NCBI RefSeq assembly: GCF_014851395.1
Contig: NW_024041150.1
Span: 24,479,225-24,543,224 of the forward strand
Direction of reading: 5' to 3'
DNA length: 64,000 nt
DNA from: Micropterus salmoides
Lineage: Eukaryota > Chordata > Actinopteri > Centrarchiformes > Centrarchidae
Both the position numbers and the translations under genes were made by a program. Position 1 is the first letter of the stretch. Every line of letters begins with the position of its first letter. This document shows, piece after piece, positions 33,470 to 47,100 of the stretch. Under the pieces are notes generated by a model. The model was not told where the DNA came from. It ran no database searches and was given only the letters and a program-made list of their open reading frames with translations.

Positions 33470-34445
33470 TGAATTTTATCTTGAGATTGTGGTGGGAAAA
33501 GTGTTTAAATAAACAGCAAACACTTGTCTTTCCGTGAATTTTATTCAAGTCTTCTGCAGAAGGAACTCACAGGGACACATACACATCAGAGAGTATCATC
33601 CGAGTGAGCTCCAGTGTAACAGCTCATGCAGCTTTTATCTTAGTCTCGGGGTTGGAGTACTAGCTCATCAAAGGAACATGGTGTCTGTCTTTCAGTGTTC
33701 CCTACGGGACACTCAATCTGGATCTATAGAAAGACACCCATGTCCAAGGTACATGTGGTGAACCATTTAAAGTCATGACCCCTCTGGACATATGTTAAAG
33801 CATCACACACATTTACCTTCCATTGACCTCATACCCAAGAGGCTAGAGGCCCCTTGTCAGATTAGTTACATGGCAGTGTTTTAAAGATGGTTCTCATGAA
33901 ATTCCCATTACAAGGTCTACTCCATTGATCATTAACTTGTCTTGAAAAAATAAGTCAGAATGTAAAGGGGATATTAGCTCCTCTACGCAACTTTGTGTGT
34001 ACTCCATTCTTTTAACTAGTGCCTCAATGCATCCTCCAGCCGTTGCGTCGTCCATATGACCTACTGTATCATTCTCATCTCAATGCATCATAACTGACGC
34101 TTTCAGACAGCATGACAAAGCGTAAGGATTTTAAGCTAAAGGTACCCTTCAGCGTCCGTGTGAAACGCCCCCGTTTGCTGCGTTGCAGCAACATAAGAGA
34201 GGCTAACCCTACCTTTTAGGGCGCAGCTGTAGGGTTAGCCGGTCGACATGCATAAAGTCAGGGACTTAGGTTTAGGTACTAATATTTCAGATGGTTGTGG
34301 TAAGAGAAGGGGCTTCTGGGAGCTGTCAACACCTTTTATCATGAACGTAGCTAGCTAATTAGCACTTCCGGTCTGTGCGGGACGCCCCAGCACGTCTCAT
34401 AGAGACGCACCCAGTAGCGTCTCACAAATAACTACAAATAACTAC
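33470..34445. mobile_element. Unidentified ~1-kb insert splitting the capsid-like gene
   Basis: This stretch has no capsid-like coding and separates two halves of one minus-strand gene. It holds GGCTAACCCTACCTTTTAGG near 34201 and its partial inverse GTAGGGTTAGCC at 34231, suggesting a foldback element, and GC-rich GACGCACCCAGTAGCGTCTC at 34405. No transposase is seen; a non-autonomous DNA element is my best guess. Confidence 0.4.
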
Positions 34446-34461
34446 GCTTTGTCACTCTTTC

Positions 34462-34899
34462 TCAAATCGTCGGTATATGACGCCGTGAGAACGGGCTGGC
34501 TGTATCCATGCAAAATAGTCTGGATCCAAACTGTGTCTTCAGAGCGTCCTTTCCATAGTTCAAAAGGCATTCTATTATACCTCTGTAAGGATATGTGTTT
34601 GACGATATGTCAACCTGTGAAAATATTGTACATCCAGGGTAGTTGATAAAGCCCACTTCGTCTGCTTGATCTAGGTTTCCGCCGTTAGCTTTGGTGATTT
34701 TTACGTGTCTGTACAGAAACATATTGTTTAGATCCAGGTAGTCCTCTGGAATGAAAAATTCAAGGAGTGCAGAGTCTGATATCGCTGCTAGAGGAGGGAA
34801 TTCGATGTAGACGCTTTTCTCAATACTTGTTTGTGTTAACGGTACCATAAACAGGTCTAATTTCAACTTAACGTACTCTTGTGACACGCTATGTACCAA
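34462..34899 (-). pseudogene. Major-capsid-like gene, N-terminal part
   Basis: The frame 34899-34462 contains VKLKLDLFMVPLTQTSIEKS, LEFFIPEDYLDLNNMFLYRH and GFINYPGCTIFSQVDI, resembling the first jelly roll of Polinton hexon-like capsid proteins. The reading frame runs into the insert at about 34445, and the protein resumes at 33456. The order on the minus strand (this part, insert, C-terminal part, protease) matches one capsid gene cut in two. Confidence 0.68.
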
Positions 34900-35041
34900 C
34901 GAAATTCACGTTAGAAAATGTCTCTTGTCTTCTGAGGTTTTGTCAACTTGCTTCTCCTTGCTTGTTTATTTTTTCTAGTCTTAGTATGGGTCTTCTTAAT
35001 TGTTGTTCGGCTACGCCTCTTTGGTGGGGAACTCCCTCTTT

Positions 35042-35224
35042 TCACAGGTCTTTTGTAATAACATCCATAGCTATGTTTTTAGCAGCTGTCTTTAAATAAG
35101 GGGCAACAAATGTAAATCCGTTCTTGAGTAAGGGGAATGTTAGTCTAAACAGAACCCTAAAGATACCCCCTAACCCTGCACCATCCTGGTAAATCACCAC
35201 CCGCTTGGGCTGTATAATATGCAA
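35042..35224 (-). pseudogene. Small Polinton ORF, putative minor virion protein
   Basis: A 60-residue frame containing VIYQDGAGLGGIFRVLFRLT and APYLKTAAKNIAMDV, a glycine-rich start and an amphipathic stretch, followed downstream (about 35040-34930) by basic Lys/Arg-rich sequence in a broken frame. The place between capsid and penton-like genes and the composition suggest a small internal virion protein, but this is inference only. Confidence 0.45.
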
Positions 35225-35315
35225 CTAATTTGTCCGCATTGTGAGCATTTGGCTGGTACATGTTTGGTCCTTGTCTAATACTGGTATTTCACAGACCAAA
35301 AGTGTAGCTTTATTA

Positions 35316-36236
35316 TCACTTAAACACGTACATAAAAGGGATATGCTGGTTCTGATCTGTCTTGAGAGAAATCTTGATACTATCAGTGTGTGTTTTGCAG
35401 AGCCTCAGGTAGTGTGGTCTGTCATATGCATTTGTGATCATATGGAGTTTTGACCTCGATATATGTACTATTCTTAAAAGAGGGACGTAACTATCCCCTA
35501 ATGTTTGATGATCAACAATATCGGTATAATCAAATATATTATACATCCCTACATTAACATCGGCAGGATGTGGTGCCATATATGGCATCTGTGTCAACAC
35601 TGTGTTAGTTCGTGGTTGAGATCTAAATGTCACAGTTTTCCATGAAACGTTAATTCTGCGTCTCTAGTTGGTAAAACGCTTACTCTGTTGTTAATGTTGT
35701 TGTAATCAAGCTCAATGTGACCCATTTCGTCATCAGATAAACAAATGTTTAGTTCAGCTATTATCTGTGACATTGTTGTATAGAACTCCTGTGTCGCTGA
35801 TAAAACTACCCTCTTGTTGGATTTTTTTATCAAACACAACAAATTCTGAGTCTGATGAAAAAGATTTCCATGTTTTTGGATATTGTATTTCTATCAAACC
35901 CACCTCGTATGCTGATTTAAAGTGTAAAAGCTTGGATAGTTTTGTTCTAAAGTTTGCTACCTGTATAATACTGCTAGCAGTAGTGTTAGGAGACGTGTCC
36001 TTGTCGCAACAGTCCAGAGTGTCCAAACAGGCACCCTTAAACGGCTTGTCCCTGCTCTTGTCCTCTTCTGATTTTTCTTCAGGAATGAGAAATGTTAAAT
36101 TTCTTTTCCCCAGTTCTTTGCCATAGTCATCCACCCATGAGTTATCGACGATGTCTTTCTGGAGTAATGGAAAATATTTAGGGCTGTTTGATAGACCCTC
36201 ACCTGCTGCACATGTACTTGTACCTATACAAAACAT
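35316..36236 (-). pseudogene. Penton-like minor capsid gene, frameshifted
   Basis: Three overlapping minus-strand frames follow one another: 36236-35754, 35842-35630 and 35633-35316. The first contains FRTKLSKLLHFKSAYEVGLI and EIQYPKTWKSFS, a pattern I associate with the penton-like minor capsid protein of Polintons. The last contains NVGMYNIFDYTDIVDHQTLG. At least two frame changes break it. It opens the convergent virion group near the right end of the remnant. Confidence 0.6.
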
Positions 36237-36244
36237 ATACTTTT

Positions 36245-37014
36245 AATTAGAACAATGTCCATGTCTTTCCCCCATCATAGAGGTAAAAAAAAAATCCCAC
36301 CCCGACCTTAAGGCCCCCCTACAAAGCCATTCTCCCAAACCATATTTTAACACACAATGAGAGCACTATTTCACAATTGTCCAGTATAATCGTAAAATAG
36401 GTGTTAAATACCATTATCTGTGGTATTATACAGTTTTTAAAAAGTCTTAAATTTAACTGGATGAACCCATAGAAACCCATAAAAGCACCTGCAGCAAAAT
36501 AACAATTCTGTAAATTTTCCTAATTGAAGTTAGAAGGAAAATACAGGTAGATATTCATTATTTATAAATGATTTCCAACTGAATCATATCAATGTCATGT
36601 ATTTGCACTTACTCAGAGGAATATAAGGAAATTTAACTTAGATGCTTTGCTTTTGATATGCCCATTTTGAAGCTGTATTGTATTTACAATGTTATTGTAT
36701 TTGATTTGCATTTTTTCCTGCTCCATTACCACTACACTAGAACTCAGTCCTAACTTGTCACACTGGTGGAACTACTTTAAACATTCACAAAGGTTCAATG
36801 AACCAACAACAAAAGAAGGGAGTATGCCTTAGTTTTGTACGTCACTGAAGACAAGACAAGCCTGACTTAGCCTTTATTCTGTTCAAATATATAAAGGCCT
36901 CAGTAGACTAGAACGGTCACATAAGGTGAATGGTTTGCAATAAGACACTAAGATTTTCATCTTTTCATTTTGGGTAAGTACATTTTTACATGTATACTTT
37001 TGTAAATGTACACT

Positions 37015-37064
<50 letters not shown>

Positions 37065-38024
37065 TAATATAGAAAATGTTAGATATTGTATGTTTCAATT
37101 GACCGTGATATTATCACAATTATTATTATTGTTTGCTATTTTAATAATTATTTATTGGCAAGACATGTTACATAGAAAGCCAGACATTTTTTAATATAAA
37201 ATATATTTTTTCCTTTTTTTTTCACCCTTACTTTTCACAGCATTGTGAAAATGCTTTGTTTTAGGTAAAAACCAGCATCCTATTATTAAATTCAGATAAA
37301 ATAATCATAACGATTTATGAACAGTGTCAGTTCTTGCATCTATTTTCTATGTCTTTCTCCATCGTGGGGTGTGAGGTCAGGGTCAGAGGTTCAATGCTTT
37401 AATCAAAGACGTTTTAGTTTGGCTGATGCTTCTCATTCACTCTCTCATGCTCCTTACATACTTCATCTTCCTGTCCTCTACTTGTTAAGGTAGTGTTCTA
37501 ATGTCTAATGGAGATAAGGCATTTCAAAGACACTAGAAAATAAAGATATGGGAATAAATATGCAAGCAAAAATATTTGTCAGTGAGGTATGAAGAAACAC
37601 ATAGAATATGTTAGGCAGAGTTTTATCACTAAATTCTAACAACTTGACATCTTTTCTTTTTGCTTTTATTTTGCATTGGCTTAGGCAGACTGAGATTCAG
37701 TGTTGTCAGAGGAAATACGCTTTTTCCCACTCTCTCCAACTGACTTGGAAATCTGTAGTTGTATGGAATCTCTTGAAAGGCGCTGTTGAATGTAGGTTTT
37801 ATGAATGCATTGGAGATCCATATTTTCTCAATTTCCATCTACTATATTGTAGTTATTATGATTATTGTATATTGTCATATTTATATATTAATGAAAACAA
37901 TACTACTATATACTACATTTCACATTAGTAAAAGTTGCATTTTTTCACAGCTGTTTAAAATGCATATAGTCCGGCATGCAGATTCTTTTGAGGGGAAGAC
38001 GTACTGTATTATATGTTGTACACA
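36245..38024. other. No gene recognised between Polinton remnant and unit 2
   Basis: AT-rich sequence without recognisable coding regions or repeats other than the microsatellite at 37014-37064. It has no counterpart upstream of gene 1, where an L2 LINE is found. Confidence 0.4.
37014..37064. repeat. Compound (TG)n(AG)n microsatellite
   Basis: About 12-13 TG units run straight into about 13 GA units. Confidence 0.95.
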
Positions 38025-38156
38025 GTACACAGAACAAAGAAATTCATTTTAAATGTTTAATTGATTGATTCAAGTGAATGTAGTGCAAAAGGATTCGACA
38101 TGCTGCTTCTGTGAGTAATGTTCAGTATTGTTTAATTTTATAGATTCAAAGACAGG

Positions 38157-41100
38157 ATGGGTGTAAGATGGATATTATCAATTTTGCTGATTCTAACAGG
38201 TAAGCTGATGTTTAAAAGATTAAAGACCAAAAATATAAGAAAAGGTATAGAGAATGACACAAAGTTAAAGCTGAATTCTCTCCTGCACCTCTACCAATAT
38301 TTCTTATGCAAAGAAAGATCAAAGTATGGTATAATTCTTAGATCACATGCATTTAATAAAGATAAAAGGTAAGCATGTTATGGTCATCATTTGAGCTGGT
38401 AATGTAATATAAAGCAAAAGGTTTGTTAGTGGTAACCTACACTGATTGACCCTGCATACTAATGTAGAACAACACCTTAAATATTTTGTACTAAAAGTTT
38501 AACATAATATATATTCTTGGTGTAAAAAAATATTCTTGGGTTACAAATTATTCTAACTTTCCTGCTCTGACAACAACAACAGCGGGAACAACAACACCTG
38601 CTCAAACAACTACTACATTAACGACAACAGCAACAACAGCACCTGATGCAGTAACGTCTTCTGCAACAACATCTGCTCCGACTACTACTACAGCAGATAC
38701 ATCTGCAACAACAACATCTCCTCTCACAACAACGACAACAACAGAAACAACAGCAACAACAGCAACAACAGCACCTCCTCTGACAACAACATCATCTGCA
38801 ACAACACCTGTTGAAACTATTATAGTGGCGACAACAACACCTGCTCCGACAACGACTGTGGCAACAACTACTGCTCCAACAACTACTGCATCAACAACAT
38901 CAGCAATAAGTACAACGCCTGATCCGACAACGACAGCGGTAACAACATCTACTGAAACTGCTGCTCCGACTACAACAACAGAAGCAACAACATCTACATC
39001 AACATCTGCTCTGACTACAACAACAGCAGCAACATCTGCAACAACAACATCTTCTCTCACAACAACGACAACAGCAACAACAGCACCTGATGCAGTAACG
39101 TCATCTGAAACAACATCTGCTCCGACTACTACAACAGCAGATACATCTGCAACAACTACAACACCTGATCCAACAACGACAGCGGTAACAACATCTACTG
39201 AAACTACTGTTCCGACTACAACAACAGCAGCAACAACTACAACAACAACAGCAACAACAGCACCTGATGCAGTAACGTCTTCTGCAACAACATCTGCTCC
39301 GACTACTACAACAGCAGATACATCTGCAACAACAACATCTCCTCTCACAACAACGACAACAACAGAAACAACAGCAACAACAGCACCTCCTCTGACAACA
39401 ACATCATCTGCAACAACAACACCTGCTGAAACTATTATAGTGGCGACAACAACACCTGCTCCGACAACAACGACAGTGGCAACAACTACTGCTCCAACAA
39501 CTACTGCATCAACAACATCAGCAATAAGTACAACGCCTGATCCGACAACGACAGCGGTAACAACATCTACTGAAACTGCTGCTCCGACTACAACAACAGA
39601 AGCAACAACATCTACATCAACATCTGCTCTGACTACAACAACAGCAGCAACATCTGCAACAACATCTCCTCTCACAACAACGACAACAGCAACAACAGCA
39701 CCTGATGCAGTAATGTCATCTGAAACAACATCTGCTCCGACTACTACAACAGCAGATACATCTGCAACAACTACAACACCTGATCCAACAACGACAGCGG
39801 TAACAACATCTACTGAAACTACTGTTCCGACTACAACAACAGCAGCAACAACTACAACGACAACAGCAACAACAGCACCTGATGCAGTAACGTCTTGTGC
39901 AACAACATCTGCTCCGACTACTACTTCAGCAGATACATCTGCAACAACAACATCTCCTCTCACAACAACGACAACAGCAACAACAGCAACAACAGCAACA
40001 ACAGCACCTCCTCTGACAACAACATCATCTGCAACAACAACACCTGCTGAAACTATTATAGTGGCGACAACAACACCTGCTCCGACAACAACGACAGTGG
40101 CAACAACTACTGCTCCAACAACTACTGCATCAACAACATCAGCAATAAGTACAACGCCTGATCCGACAACGACAGCGGTAACAACATCTACTGAAACTGC
40201 TGCTCCGACTACTTCAACAGAAGCAACAACATCTACATCAACATCTGCTCTGACTACAACAACAGCAGCAACATCTGCAACAACAACATCTCCTCTCACA
40301 ACAACGACAACAGCAACAACAGCACCTGATGCAGTAACGTCATCTGAAACAACATCTGCTCCGACTACTACAACAGCAGATACATCTGCAACAACTACAA
40401 CACCTGATCCAACAACGACAGCGGTAACAACATCTACTGAAACTACTGTTCCGACTACAACAACAGCAGCAACAACTACAACAACAACAGCAACAACAGC
40501 ACCTGATGCAGTAACGTCTTCTGCAACAACATCTGCTCCGACTTCTCAAACAGCAGATACATCTGCAACAACAACATCTCCTCTCACAACAACGACAACA
40601 GCAACTGATGCAGTAACGTCATCTGAAACAACATCTGCTCCAACTACTACAACAGCAGGAACAACATCTGCAACAACTACAACACCTGATCCAACAACGA
40701 CAGCGGTAACAACATCTACTGAAACTACTGTTCCGACTACAACAACAGCAGCAACAACTACAACAACAACAGCAACAACAGCACCTGATGCAGTAACGTC
40801 ATCTGCAACAACAACATCTCCTCTCACAACAACGACAACAGCAACAACAGCACCTGATGCAGTAACGTCTTCTGCAACAACATCTGCTCCGACTACAACA
40901 GCAGCAACAACTACAACAACAACAGCAACAACAGCACCTGATGCAGTAACGTCATCTGCAACAACATCTGCTCCGACTACTACAACAGCAGATACATCTG
41001 CAACAACAACATCTCCTCTCACAGCAACGACAACAGCAACAACAGAAACAACAGCAACAACAGCAACTCCTCTGACAACAACATCATCTGCAACAACAAC

Positions 41101-44100
41101 ACCTGCTGAAACTATTATAGTGGCGACAACAACACCTGCTCCGACAACAACAACAGTGGCAACAACTACTGCTCCAACAACTACTGCATCAACAACATCA
41201 ACAATAAGTACAACGCCTGATCCGACAACGACAGCGGTAACAACATCTACTGAAACTGCTGCTCCGACTACAACAACAGAAGCAACAACATCTGCATCAA
41301 CATCTGCTCTGACTACAACAACAGCAGCAACATCTGCAACAACAACATCTCCTCTCACAACAACGACAACAGCAACAACAGCACCTGATGCAGTAACGCC
41401 ATCTGAAACAACATCTGCTCCGACTACTACAACAGCAGATACATCTGCAACAACTACAACACCTGATCCAACAACGACAGCGGTAACAACATCTACTGAA
41501 ACTACTGTTCCGACTACAACAACAGCAGCAACAACTACAACAACAACAGCAACAACAGCACCTGATGCAGTAACGTCTTCTGCAACAACATCTGCTCCGA
41601 CTACTACAACAGCAGATACATCTGCAACAACAACATCTCCTCTCACAACAACGACAACAACAGAAACAACAGCAACAACAGCACCTCCTCTGACAACAAC
41701 ATCATCTGCAACAACAACACCTGCTGAAACTATTATAGTGGCGACAACAACACCTGCTCCGACAACAACGACAGTGGCAACAACTACTGCTCCAACAACT
41801 ACTGCATCAACAACATCAGCAATAAGTACAACACCTGATCCGACAACGACAGCGGTAACAACATCTACTGAAACTGCTGCTCCGACTACAACAACAGAAG
41901 CAACAACATCTACATCAACATCTGCTCTGACTACAACAACAGCAGCAACATCTGCAACAACAACATCTCCTCTCACAACAACGACAACAGCAACAACAGC
42001 ACCTGATGCAGTAATGTCATCTGAAACAACATCTGCTCCGACTACTACAACAGCAGATACATCTGCAACAACTACAACACCTGATCCAACAACGACAGCG
42101 GTAACAACATCTACTGAAACTACTGTTCTGACTACAACAACAGCAGGAACAACATCTGCAACAACTACAACACCTGATCCAACAACGACAGCGGTAACAA
42201 CATCTACTGAAACTACTGTTCCGACTACAACAACAGCAGCAACAACTACAACAACAACAGCAACAACAGCACCTGATCCAGTAACGTCATCTGCAACAAC
42301 AACATCTCCTCTCACAACAACGACAACAGCAAGAACAGCACCTGATGCAGTAACGTCTTCTGCAACAACATCTGCTCCGACTACAACAACAGCAGCAACA
42401 ACTACAACAACAACAGCAACAACAGCACCTGATGCAGTAACATCATCTGCAACATCTGCTCCGACTACTACTACAGCAGATACATCTGCAACAACAACAT
42501 CTCCTCTCACAACAACGACAACAGCAACAACAGAAATAACAGCAACAACAGCACCTCCTCTGACAACAACATCATCTGCAACAACAACACCTGCTGAAAC
42601 TATTATAGTGGCGACAACAACACCTGCTCCGACAACAACAACAGTGGCAACAACTACTGCTCCAACAACTACTGCATCAACAACATCAACAATAAGTACA
42701 ACGCCTAAACCGACAACTACAGCGGTAACAACATCTACTGAAACTGCTGCTCCGACTACAACAACAGAAGCAACAACATCTACATCAACATCTGCTCTGA
42801 CTACAAGAACAGCAGCAACATCTGCAACAACAACATCTCCTCTCACAACAACGACAACAGCAACTGATGCAGTAACGTCATCTGAAACATCTGCTCCGAC
42901 TACTACAACAGCAGGAACAACATCTGCAACAACTACAACACCTGATCCCACAACGACAGCGGTAACAACATCTACTGAAACTGCTGCTCCGACTACTACA
43001 ACAGCAGCAACAACTACAACAACAACAGCAACAACAGCACCTGATGCAGTAACATCATCTGCAACAACATCTGCTCCGACTACTACAACAGCAGGAACAT
43101 CATCTGCAACACGTACAACACCTGATCCGACAACGACAGCGGAAACAACACTTACTGAAACTACTGCTCCGACTACAACAGCAGCAACATCTGCAACAAC
43201 AACATCTCCTCTCACAACAACGACAACAGCAACAACAGCACCTGATGCAGTAACGTCTTCTGCAACAACATCTGCTCCGACTACAACAACAGCAGCAACA
43301 ACTACAACAACAACAGCAACAACAGCACCTGATGTAGTAACGTCATCTTCAACAACATCTGCTCCGACTACTACAACAGCAGATACATCTGCAACAACAT
43401 CTCCTCTCACAACAACGACAACAGCAACAACAGAAATAACAGCAACAACAGCACCTCCTCTGACAACATCATCTGCAACAACAACACCTGCTGAAACTAT
43501 TATAGTGGCGACAACAACACCTGCTCCGACAACAACGACAGTGGCAACAACTACTGCTCCAACAACTACTGCATCAACAACATCAGCAATAAGTACAACG
43601 CCTGATCCGACAACGACAGCGGTAACAACATCTACTGAAACTGCTGCTCCGACTACAACAACAGAAGCAACAACATCTACATCAACATCTGCTCTGACTA
43701 CAACAACAGCAGCAACATCTGCAACAACAACATCTCCTCTCACAACAATGACAACAGCACCTGATGCAGTAACGTCATCTGAAGCAACATCTGCTCCGAC
43801 TACTACAACAGCAGGAACAACATCTGCAACAACTACAACACCTGATCCAACAACGACAGCGGTAACAACATCTACTGAAACTACTGTTCCGACTAGAACA
43901 ACAGCAGCAACAACTACAACAACAACAGCAACAACAGCACCTGATGCAGTAACGTCATCTGCAACAACAACATCTCCTCTCACAACAACGACAACAGCAA
44001 CAACAGCACCTGATGCAGTAACGTCATCTGCAACAACATCTGCTCCGACTACTACAACAGCAGATACATCTGCAACAACAACATCTCCTCTCACAACAAC

Positions 44101-47100
44101 GACAACAGCAACAACAGCAACAACAGCACCTCCTCTGACTACAACATCATCTGCAACAACAACACCTGCTGAAACTTTTATAGTGGCGACAACAACACCT
44201 GCTCCGACAACAACGACTGTGGCAACAACTACTGCTCCAACAACTACTGCATCAACAACACCAGCAATAAGTACAACGCCTGATCCGACAACGACAGCGG
44301 TAACAACATCTACTGAAACTGTTGCTCCGACTACAACAGCAGCATCATCTGCAACAACAACATCTCCTCTCACAACAACAACAACAGCAACAACAGCACC
44401 TGATGCAGTAACGTCATCTGAAACAACATCTGCTCCGACTACTACAACAGCAGGAACAACATCTGAAACAACTACAACACCTGATCCAACAACGACAGCG
44501 GTAACAACATCTACTCAAACTAATGTTCCGACTACAACAGCAGCAGCAACAACTACAACAACAACAGCAACAATAGCACCTGATGCAGTAACGTCATCTG
44601 TAACAACATCTGCTCCGACTACTACAACAGCAGGAACATCATCTGCAACAACAACATCTCCTCTCACAACAACGACAACAGTAACAACAGCACCTGATGC
44701 AGTAACGTCTTCTGCAACAACATCTGCTCCGACTACTACTACAGCAGATACATCTGCAACAACAACATCTCCTCTCACAACAACGACAACAGCAACAACA
44801 GAAACAACAGCACCTCCTCTGACAACAACATCATCTTCAACAACAACACCTGCTGGAACTATTATAGTGGTGACAACAACACCTGCTCCGACAACAACGA
44901 CAGTGGCAACAACTACTGCTCCAACAACTACTGCATCAACAACATCAGCAATAAGTACAACGCCTGATCCAACAACGACAGCGGTAACATCTACTCAAAC
45001 TGCTGCTCCGACTACAACTACAGAAGCAACAACATCTACATCAACATCTGCACTGACTACAACAACAGCAGCAACATCTGCAACAACAACATCTCCTCTC
45101 ACAACAACGACAACAGCAACAACAGCAACTGATGCAGTAACGTCATCTGAAACAACATCTGCTCCGACTACTACAACAGCAGGAACAACATCTGCAACAA
45201 CTACAACACCTGATCCAACAACGACAGCGGTAACAACATCTACTGAAACTACTGTTCCGACTACAACAACAGCAGCAACAACTACAACAACAACAGCAAC
45301 AACAGCACCTGATGCAGTAACATCATCTGCAACAACATCTGCTTCGACTACTACAACAGCAGGAACATCATCTGCAACAAGTACAACACCTGATCCGACA
45401 ACGACAGCGGAAACAACACTTACTGAAACTACTGCTCCGACTACAAGAGCAGCAACATCTGCAACAACAACATCTCCTCTCACAACAACGACAACAGCAA
45501 CAACAGCACCTGATGCAGTAACGTCTTCTGCAACAACATCTGCTTCGACTACTACTACAGCAGATACATCTGCAACAACAACATCTCCTCTCACAACAAC
45601 GACAACAGCAACAACAGCAACAACAGCAACTCCTCTGACAACAACATCATCTGCAACAACAACACCTGCTGAAACTATTATAGTGGCGACAACAACACCT
45701 GCTCCGACAACAACGACAGTGGCAACAACTACTGCTCCAACAACTACTGCATCAACAACATCAGCAATAAGTGCAACGCCTGATCCGACAACGACAGCGG
45801 TAACAACATCTACTGAAACTGCTGCTCCGACTACTTCAACAGAAGCAACAACATCTACATCAACATCTGCTCTGACTACAACAACAGCAGCAACATCTGC
45901 AACAACAACATCTCCTCTCACAACGACAACAGCAACAACAGCACCTGATGCAGTAACGTCATCTGAAACAACATCTGCTCCGACTACTACAACAGCAGGA
46001 ACAACATCTGCAACAACTACAACACCTGATCCAACAACGACAGCGGTAACAACATCTACTGAAACTACTGTTCCGACAACAACAACAGCAGCAACAACTA
46101 CAACAACAACAGCAACAACAGCAACTGATGCAGTAACGTCATCTGAAACAACATCTGCTCCGACTACTACAACAGCAGGAACAACATCTGCAACAACTAC
46201 AACACCTGATCCAACAACGACAGCGGTAACAACATCTACTGAAACTACTGTTCCGACTACAACAACAGCAGCAACAACTACAACAGCAACAACAGCACCT
46301 GATGCAGTAACGTCATCTGCAACAACAACATCTCCTCTCACAACAACGACAACAGCAACAACAGCACCTGATGCAGTAACGTCTTCTGCAACAACATCTG
46401 CTCCGACTACAACAGCAGCAACAACTACAACAACAACAGCAACAACAGCACCTGATGCAGTAACGTCATCTGCAACAACATCTGCTCCGACTACTACAAT
46501 AGCAGATACATCTGCAACAACGACATCTCCTCTCACAACAACGACAACAGCAACAACAGAAATAACAGCAACAACAGCACCTCCTCTGACAACAACATCA
46601 TCTGCAACAACAACACCTGCTGAAACTATTATAGTGGCGACAACAACACCTGCTCCGACAACAATGACAGTGGCAACAACTACTGCTCCAACAACTACTG
46701 CATCAACAACATCAGCAATAAGTACAACGCCTGATCTGACAACGGTAACAACATCTACTGAAACTGCTGCTCCGACTACAACAACAGAAGCAACAACATC
46801 TACATCAACATCTGCTCTGACTACAACAACAGCAGCAACATCTGCAACAACAACATCTCCTCTCACAACAACTACAACAGCAACTGATGCAGTAACGTCA
46901 TCTGAAACATCTGCTCCGACTACTACAACAGCAGGAACAACATCTGCAACAACTACAACACCTGATCCAACAACGACAGCGGTAACAACATCTACTGAAA
47001 CTACTGTTCCGACTACTACAACAGCAGCAACAACTACAACAACAACAGCAACAACAGCACCTGATGCAGTAACATCATCTGCAACAACATCTGCTCCGAC

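Larger units (their letters stand above)
30083..36240. mobile_element. Polinton/Maverick (adintovirus-like) remnant
   Basis: A 6-kb block whose decayed genes match the Polinton set: tail of protein-primed DNA polymerase B, packaging ATPase and one unassigned ORF on +; adenain-like protease, major-capsid-like, small virion-type and penton-like genes on -. The two groups converge near 32.1-32.4 kb. Integrase and most of the polymerase are missing on the left, where an L2 LINE tail abuts. I saw no terminal inverted repeats. All genes have stops, frame changes or inserts, so it is a fossil. Whether it should be called a transposon or an endogenised virus cannot be told from this copy. Confidence 0.78.
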
